Source: Arsenophonus sp046530735
GTDB lineage: Bacteria; Pseudomonadota; Gammaproteobacteria; Enterobacterales; Enterobacteriaceae
DNA length: 54,192 nt
Assembly (NCBI GenBank): GCA_046530735.1
Contig: JBHEQV010000045.1
Span: 1-54,192, forward strand
Direction of reading: 5' to 3'
Shown: in pieces, positions 48,221 through 54,192 of the stretch
Position numbering within the stretch: position 1 is the first letter of the stretch
Layout: every line of letters starts with the position of its first letter
Position numbers and translations under genes: made by a program
The notes under the pieces: generated by a model
Database searches by the model: none
What the model was told of the DNA's origin: nothing
What the model saw: only the letters and a program-made list of their open reading frames with translations

Positions 48221-49192
48221 ATGAATTTAGAATCAATTATCAATCTAACTGCAAAAGACATGGAAGCGGTTAATGAAGTAATCTTGAATCAATTAAATTC
48301 AGATGTTTATCTCATTAATCAACTAGGCCACTATATCATTAGTGGTGGCGGAAAAAAAATTCGGCCTATTATTGCTATCCTGGCCGGAAGAGCTTTAAGA
48401 TATCAAAGAGAAAGGCACATTAATATAGCCGCATTAGTTGAATTTATTCATATTGCATCATTACTACATGATGATGTAGTGGATGAGTCTACCCTGCGAC
48501 GCGGTAAAAAAACAGCTAATGTTGTTTTTGGTAATGCCGCTAGTGTATTAGTAGGAGACTTCATTTATACTCGATCATTTCAAATGATGATCGAGCTTGA
48601 TTCGATTCCTGTTTTAAAGCTGATGTCTAATGCAACAAATATTATTGCAGAAGGTGAAGTTTCACAATTAATTAATTGTAATAATCCAGACATTAGCGAA
48701 AGTACTTATATGCAAATAATATATAGTAAAACTGCACGATTATTTGAAGCAGCAACACATGCATCAGCAATCGTATCAGGTGCTAATAAAGCCCAACAGA
48801 AAGCCTTAAGAGATTATGGTCGTTATCTTGGTACTGCCTTTCAGCTGATTGATGATCTTCTTGATTATGACACAAATAATACCACTTTTGGTAAAAATAT
48901 TGGTGATGATTTAGATGAAGGAAAACTAACACTACCTCTACTTCATGCAATGAAAAAAGGCACCGCAGAAGAATCTGCACTTATTCGTAAGTCAATAGAA
49001 AAAGGTAACGGGCGCCATTTACTCAGTATTATATTAATTATTATGAAACGCTGTAGCTCTCTTAAATATACTCGCAACCGAGCTAGAGAGGAAGCTGATA
49101 AAGCAATTAAAGCTGTCGGTATTTTACCTGATACCTCTTATAAGGAGGCGCTAATAAGCTTAGCTCGTCTTTCTATTCAACGCCACTCGTAA
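48221..49192 (+). CDS. ispB: Octaprenyl diphosphate synthase
   Basis: Trans-prenyltransferase that builds the ubiquinone side chain from farnesyl diphosphate and isopentenyl diphosphate. 323 aa, equal to E. coli. First Asp-rich motif L-L-H-D-D-V-V-D-E-S near residues 81-90, second L-I-D-D-L-L-D-Y near 211-218, G-G-G-K-K-I-R-P near 42. The start M-N-L-E-S-I-I-N-L-T matches the family, so it is right despite the lack of a ribosome site. Transcribed divergently from rplU, as in E. coli. Retention implies a quinone-based respiratory chain. Confidence 0.96.
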   Translation: MNLESIINLTAKDMEAVNEVILNQLNSDVYLINQLGHYIISGGGKKIRPIIAILAGRALRYQRERHINIAALVEFIHIASLLHDDVVDESTLRRGKKTANVVFGNAASVLVGDFIYTRSFQMMIELDSIPVLKLMSNATNIIAEGEVSQLINCNNPDISESTYMQIIYSKTARLFEAATHASAIVSGANKAQQKALRDYGRYLGTAFQLIDDLLDYDTNNTTFGKNIGDDLDEGKLTLPLLHAMKKGTAEESALIRKSIEKGNGRHLLSIILIIMKRCSSLKYTRNRAREEADKAIKAVGILPDTSYKEALISLARLSIQRHS

Positions 49193-49849
49193 TAGAAACT
49201 TATCTGAAAGAAGCTCATCCAATTTCAGAATTATCTGCTTCCATGAGCAGAGCTTCATAATAATTTATATATTTTAATTAAATTTTTTAATTATTCCTAG
49301 AAGGTAGATTTAATAATCTTTCACACTCTTTTTTATATTAATTCCTTATAAGTTTCAACTAAAATAAAAAGCATCTTGCACTCTACTTTTCTTCGAAAAT
49401 CAATCAATTTATCATTTAACAATAAGATATTAAATACATCTTCAGGTATATTATAATCTAGTATTCAACAGCTTTGCCTTAAACCTCACGTTTTTGACGT
49501 TTCTCTCAACCTCTCTGCAAGCCATCAAGATTGATACCTTTTAGTAATGAAAGAAAACCAATCAATCCAGCGAGTTATTTTGCAATGTACCATTTTTTAT
49601 AATTTCTTGTATCACTTTTAGTATTAATTCAGAATCTAATTCTGAAAATTTAATTTTTAAAAATAGTGTGATATTAATTATTATTTTTTCGTTTAAAGCT
49701 CTTACAATCTTCTAACCATAAAAATTTTGAATAAAGTCGTATGACTATTTCTTTTTTTATTTTTAATATCAAATGATATTGAATAAATAGAAGTAAAATT
49801 ATTTATTTATTTTTAATAAATTGAAGAGAACTTCACTATTTTTTAAAAA
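49193..49849. other. Unassigned degraded DNA downstream of ispB
   Basis: No intact gene. A minus-strand frame around 49690-49540 reads a protein-like stretch with S-E-L-D-S-E-L-I, then L-I-G-F-L-S-L-L-K-G-I-N-L-D-G-L followed by Arg/Lys-rich residues, broken by stops. It looks like a fossil of a chromosomal gene, but I do not recognise the family. The rest is AT-rich with no visible repeats. Confidence 0.4.
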
Positions 49850-51290
49850 TAGAGTTATTAATAAATCTGAATGTATGGTTGATCAGAGACTACCATACCA
49901 CTTTAATGCTTTATGAATCTGCTATCTATCCTTAAATTGGATGTTGCTTACCACCAACAAGGTCAATCAGGTCAAATTCCCTTACCTGGTCCCGATTTTT
50001 TAAGCAGACAGAGAGCAGCTTAAATAGCATTGAAAGGGTTGTTTCCTCGAATAACAGTACTTCATACATCGGCTTCATATCCTCATTGTCACAAAAATCA
50101 ATTTAATTAGATTCGTCGTTCTTATTTGATGCTCACTGCTACATTGACGGGAAGATATAGAATACTAGCTCTTCTTCTTGATCCTTCACCAGCTTCTTCA
50201 TCGCTGCAGGATACGCTGAAAATGTTGCTAACAAAATATCAATGATTTTATCAGCAGCATTGCGACTTTATTGTTAGCCAAAGCTCCACAACAGCTGATC
50301 TTTAACTTTCACTGTTAGATGTCTTTTAGAAGTAAAACTAGTATATTAGCTATTTTATCTACCAACAACATTGATGCGTGCGCCAAGAAATATCTTTTCC
50401 ATTGTATTATAAAAACAAATGACACCCAGTCTCCTCCTGTAGCAAGCCCATAGGTGCGGTTAAGTCGTCCCCGTACTCGCAGTCATCCAGAAATTCAGCC
50501 CCAGTGCGTGTGATTCTGACTCTTAATAAGCATCTTCTATCGTAATCTAGCTCCTTACGTCCATGCACAGTCCCGCAGATAATGAATCAAGCAGGCAAAT
50601 ATGATCAGATTGTCTGATAAGGACGGCATAATGCCTTCAGACAAGAAATAAACATAGCTGTATCACTTAAATCAGCCAGCTACCATTGCCTGTGTTTTCA
50701 AATTATTGCTGTTTCAATATGCTGATGGGTAAACCTAGCAGAGAGAGATCATGTATTTTTTATCTAGAAGCGGCATCATGACTTTATAAAATCACCGGTG
50801 GAGATGATTCAGAGCTACAACCATGGTAACAACCACTCCTCGTTTTTTTATACGCTTCAGATTAAGATAGTAACAAGTTCTTGAAGGTATTTTATTTCTA
50901 CTGTGATTTTTAACCTTATGTACTTTAATCTTAACATCATCAATATTCATCTGCATAGTTTGCTGTAGCAAATAAGCATTACGGTGACGGGTTTTTACAT
51001 CCGTCGACAAGCCAGCCATGAAGATGTTGTCGCAACCGTGTCTTAGAGTTGAGCTAAGCCTCAAACAACGGTGCTATTAACTCTGGAAGCATTATGAATT
51101 CATTCATACAATGGATCAGGATAATATCTGATTTTGTGAATATATGTAGGATACATTTTTAATGGCATATCATCTCTCTGTGATTAAAATCATCTAGAAA
51201 ATCAATTAGATAGGATACCACCACCACTATCTTCGAAAACTTCATAGACGAGAAATCAGGATAACTTAGAATTATTAGAATAAAATATTT
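49850..51290 (-). mobile_element. IS256-type relic, near full length, inverted
   Basis: Minus-strand IS256-type copy. The 3' terminus near 49857 (gttattaataaatctgaatg) matches the other copies' ends. Upward: C-terminal block with S-V-C-L-K-like near 50000, T/S-N-x-I-x-x near 50105, K-x-F-L-A-R near 50385, S-R-L-K region near 50720, then R-L-K/N-I-D-D-V-K-I-K-V-H-K-V near 50930 (family G-x-V-E-I-x-V-x-R) and R-H-R-N-A-Y near 50970. A 90-codon open stretch (50792-51064) is part of it. Dead. 51291-51372 up to mdh shows nothing. Confidence 0.75.
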
Positions 51291-51372
51291 ATCAGCCTAC
51301 TAAAAATAATAAATAAACGAATAAATTACAAATAAACTATAAATGCATATCTGCGTTTATTATTTAATGAAG

Positions 51373-52320
51373 TTAAAAATATTTTTTTTTAATAAAATCT
51401 TCGCCTAATTTAATATCTTTATTGAGTATCTCTAATATATTTTTTAATTTATTTTTTTCAAATTTATTAATGATATTAATAGGTAATCTTTCTTCAATTC
51501 CGTTTTTACTTAAACGTATTGGCTGAGAAAAAAAAGGAGCATATTCACCATCACTTTCCACATATGCACACTCGATTATATTTTCTTTAGCATTTAAAGC
51601 GCTAATTAATGATAAACCAAATCGTGCAGCGGCTTGTCCCATAGAAAGTGTCGCAGACCCGCCAAAAGCTTTTTCTTCAAGAACTTCAGTACCTGCATTT
51701 TGAATACGCTTAGTTAAGTTCTCGGCTTCTGTCTTGGTAAAGGTAACATTTGGAATTTGAAAAAGTAACGGTAGAATTGTTACGCTAGAATGACCCCCAA
51801 CAACCATCACTTCAATTTCTTGAGGTTTTTTACCTTTTAATTCTGCAACAAAAGTCTTAGAGCGAATGATATCTAAAGTTGTTATCCCAAATAGTCGATT
51901 TCTATCATACACGCCGGCCTTTTTTAATACTTCTGCTGCTATTGGAACTGTGCTATTAATCGGATTAGTTATAATACCAATTAACGCCTTAGGACAGGTC
52001 TGAGCAACTTTTTCAATTAGATTGCGAATGATATCAGCATTTACATTAAACAAATCTGAGCGATTCATACCCAGTTTTCTAGCAAAACCTGCCGAAATTA
52101 ACACTACATCAGCACCATCAAGTGCAGGTGTTGGATTTTCACCAGTAAAACCAATTACTTTTACATCCGTTGGAATATGGCTTAAATCTTTAGCAACACC
52201 AGGGGTCACAGGAGCTATATCATAAAGAGAAAGGTCTGAGCCTGATGGAAGCTGATTTTTAAGAAGGAGTGCAAGTGCTTGTCCAACACCACCTGCTGCC
52301 CCGAGAATAACTAATTTCAT
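51373..52320 (-). CDS. mdh: Malate dehydrogenase
   Basis: NAD-dependent oxidation of malate to oxaloacetate in the TCA cycle. 315 aa (E. coli 312), with a slightly longer Lys-rich tail. NAD-binding V-I-L-G-A-A-G-G-V-G-Q-A near residues 4-15; substrate Arg in S-A-G-F-A-R-K-L-G-M-N-R-S-D-L-F near 76-91; N-P-I-N-S-T near 119; catalytic His in V-G-G-H-S-S-V-T near 174. An AGGAG site lies about 8 bp before the ATG. argR, divergent from mdh in E. coli, is not recognisable upstream. The only metabolic gene within about 5 kb of debris. Confidence 0.96.
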   Translation of the reverse strand: MKLVILGAAGGVGQALALLLKNQLPSGSDLSLYDIAPVTPGVAKDLSHIPTDVKVIGFTGENPTPALDGADVVLISAGFARKLGMNRSDLFNVNADIIRNLIEKVAQTCPKALIGIITNPINSTVPIAAEVLKKAGVYDRNRLFGITTLDIIRSKTFVAELKGKKPQEIEVMVVGGHSSVTILPLLFQIPNVTFTKTEAENLTKRIQNAGTEVLEEKAFGGSATLSMGQAAARFGLSLISALNAKENIIECAYVESDGEYAPFFSQPIRLSKNGIEERLPINIINKFEKNKLKNILEILNKDIKLGEDFIKKKYF

Positions 52321-53099
52321 GTTAATACTCCTTTATAGGTAACACTTTGAAATACTTTAAAAACTTTTAACCTATTATCATACGTTATTCATAATACAGT
52401 CTATTAATTACGATTCATTCTTGTTAGAACTAAATTTGTAAATTTTTTTCTTTCATTTTAAATAAAATTCTTATATTAATGAAATAAGGAGTACTATTTT
52501 AATATTGATTTTAGGTATCACAATCCCAGGAAATAGAATATTTTTTTAAAAAATTCAGATTTAACTTTAAATGAATCTTTTATAGACTAAAATAAAGTTT
52601 TACTAATCAATACTGATTGAGGTAATTTTTGAGATTGTTCAACTAAATATATTGATGCAGAGTAATCTAAAACTCTTGATTAAAATTAAAATAATTATTT
52701 TGCAATCTATCTTATATGTGATAATTAAATTGTTTAACTGTATAGTATTTATTTTAGGATACATCGGTGTACTAAGTCAGTTTTTATAGCAAGTTCTTTA
52801 CATAAAGAGTCGAATTTCTGTTTTCTGAAACTGAATGTTTTGAAGATCAAAAAGAGGATCTGTATTTTTTTGCTTTTATTTATAAAATATGATAGATAGT
52901 CATGGACATATTCAGTTAAGTTATATTAAGAAGATGCATCGAGTATTGATCGCGATCTTGGTCTTGATAGTTAGGAAATTAATCGTTCTTTAAGAAAAGA
53001 AGAAAAGTCGTCTATTTTTTGCTAAAAACAGATATAATCGATTTACTGGATCTTTTATAAATAAAAATTTCATCATAGTATGTGTATTCTTTAAATTTA
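52321..53099. other. Unassigned degraded DNA upstream of mdh
   Basis: Holds the mdh promoter by position. A plus-strand frame around 52810-53050 has protein-like runs (F-S-E-T-E-C-F-E-D-Q-K-E-D-L and S-S-I-D-R-D-L-G-L-D-S) broken by stops, suggesting another gene fossil. I looked for argR, the ancestral neighbour, and did not find convincing similarity. No repeats or RNA genes seen. Confidence 0.35.
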
Positions 53100-53870
53100 A
53101 AGTGCTAATTTTAGATATTAATCCTATCATTCTGTATTAATAACCATAATTTTTCTATTTTATGTATTCTTTCTGATAAGAATTTAGTTGTCTGCTTGCC
53201 AAGCTGAGCATCGATAAAAAGTAACCTATCGTCACACAGAATGCATTTGTACGAATCTGTATATAGGAGTTCTTTTATAAGAACCTCGAATCCTAGTTTT
53301 TCTAGTTTTTTATATGTTATTATCTTCAGTACCTTATACACATTCGGTATATAATGTGTCTTCGTTTACGATTCAACAAAAAACTATAGTAATGTCCCCT
53401 ATTAAAATATTTATCTGGAATATAGCTAATACAGTGCGCAATCATCTATTCCCTGTCTCAGGATCTACTGCCAGTACTGTTTATAATGCGGTGTCATATC
53501 AATTCATGTACAATCATTCTATTGATAAGGTCGCAATTTTAATACAGATAATCAGTGGTGTTTAAGGTAACGGACAGCGAAATATTTCACATTATGCACG
53601 CCACACTTTCATATTTTTAGCAAAATGCACTTTCCCCAGTAATTGTCTGTACTTTGGCTTCAGGTAACGTCGTCACCGCTTCCTAAAGAAGATATATACC
53701 AAAGAACAGGAAAGTGACACTTGGATTTATTAGGTCATCCCTGTGACGAATCAGCCGAATGATAGCGTCTCGCTAGGAATAAGGAGTCCACCACATTCGA
53801 TCTGCTCTTATTTTAAGAGCATAGCAACAATAACTACGGTGGTAACCCATGTAAACCAGCTACGCTGCTT
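53100..53870 (-). mobile_element. IS91-type relic, 3' half, inverted
   Basis: Minus-strand C-terminal half of the IS91-type transposase. From 53870 downward: R-D-A-I-I-R-L-I-R-H and D-L-I-N-P-S-V near 53750, R-R-Y-L-K-P-K-Y-R-Q-L-L-G-K-V-H-F-A-K-N near 53670-53620, S-Y-I-P-D-K-Y-F and Y-Y-S-F-L-L-N-R-K-R-R near 53420-53365. An open stretch (53111-53341) carries Y-K-C-I-L-C-D-D-R-L-L-F, the C-x-x-C end domain, and S-E-R-I-H-K-I-E-K-L-W-L-L. It parallels 17580-18260. Confidence 0.65.
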
Positions 53871-53875
53871 CGAGT

Positions 53876-54192
53876 AAGTTCATAATCTGAGTAGAATTTT
53901 ATATCCTATTATATATTAATTTTTTCAGAAATTTATCAAAATGACTCAGAATAAATCTCCTAGAAAGGAGAAACCGGGTAAAATAGAAAGACAGATGCAA
54001 CTTTACGTGTTAATTTGCCTGCTTACCCAAATCCCTTTATGATCTTAATCCTGAAATTAATAATGACAGAACAACTGAATTTTATTACACCTAAAAAAAT
54101 ATACAGTAATGTGTCCGATTTGATCTCCAATTGTTCTTAACACGTAAGCATTATCTGCCTTTAGTTACGATTATCTAAGATTTAGAGCAGAT
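53876..54192 (+). mobile_element. IS91-type relic, 5' part, cut by window end
   Basis: Plus-strand match to the first 300 bp of the IS91-type relic at 16505-16800: gttcataatctga, then M-T-Q-N-K-S near 53940 (M-A-Q-N-K-S in the other copy), D-R-T-T-E-F near 54070, and P-L-V-T-I-I near 54160. It lies head-on against the inverted 3' half at 53100-53870. It runs off the window edge, so the extent of the copy is unknown. Confidence 0.6.

Noticed and set aside
50792..51064. 90-codon minus-strand ORF as a gene
   Set aside because: It is the N-terminal part of an IS256 transposase relic.
53111..53341. 76-codon minus-strand ORF as a novel zinc-binding protein
   Set aside because: Its C-x-x-C region and tail match the C-terminus of the IS91-type transposase, also seen near 18060-18240.

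Overview
The window looks like a chromosome segment of an insect-associated gammaproteobacterial symbiont (Enterobacterales) in mid-stage genome reduction. This rests on three things: AT-rich sequence; gene order that follows Escherichia coli operon by operon (rseBC-lepA-lepB-rnc-era-recO-pdxJ-acpS-yfhL; glyQ-glyS; waaG-waaP; deaD-nlpI-pnp-rpsO-truB-rbfA-infB-nusA-rimP-metY; leuU-secG-glmM-folP-ftsH-rlmE-yhbY-greA-dacB; obgE-rpmA-rplU / ispB; mdh); and very low coding density (29 intact CDS, about 29.5 kb of 54.2 kb). Genus cannot be fixed by eye; Sodalis-, Arsenophonus- or Serratia symbiotica-like lineages all fit.

Layout. 1-345 is the 3' end of a dead IS256-type element. 455-1100 holds fossils of rseB and rseC. 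1309-8090 has lepA, lepB, rnc, era, a recO fossil, pdxJ, acpS and yfhL. 8238-8327 is a 15-unit hexanucleotide array abutting a dead IS256 copy (8331-9830). 10305-13297 is glyQS. 13390-19440 is about 6 kb of stacked dead insertion sequences (IS256-, IS1595- and IS91-like). 19464-21372 is a two-gene LPS core islet, waaG-waaP, with more IS relics behind it. 22865-34464 is the minus-strand translation/RNA cluster deaD, (nlpI fossil), pnp, rpsO, truB, rbfA, infB, nusA, (rimP fossil). 35145-41934 has tRNA-fMet, tRNA-Leu, secG, glmM, folP, ftsH, rlmE, (yhbY fossil), greA. 42130-46022 is a dacB fossil split by an IS256 and an IS1595 relic. 46143-49192 is obgE, rpmA, rplU and divergent ispB. 49193-54192 is IS debris around mdh.

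Functions kept: translation and ribosome assembly (lepA, infB, rbfA, era, obgE, rlmE, deaD, rpsO, rpmA, rplU, truB, glyQS, two tRNAs), transcription elongation (nusA, greA), RNA decay (pnp, rnc), secretion and membrane quality control (lepB, secG, ftsH), cofactors (pdxJ, folP, ispB, acpS), envelope precursors (glmM, waaGP) and malate dehydrogenase. Functions lost, but still readable as frameshifted fossils at their ancestral positions: recO, rimP, yhbY, nlpI, dacB, rseB and rseC. The envelope losses (nlpI, dacB, rseBC) concern murein hydrolysis control and sigma-E stress signalling.

I found no convincing undescribed defence, secretion or biosynthetic system. The most interesting signals are structural: long perfect palindromes, the hexanucleotide array, inside-out IS relics, a 51-bp identical IS91-like end, a rimP fossil reading in frame into nusA, and an ispB start very close to its predicted promoter. 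No IS copy appears able to make an intact transposase. All family assignments come from reading translations and recalled family sequences, not from searches.
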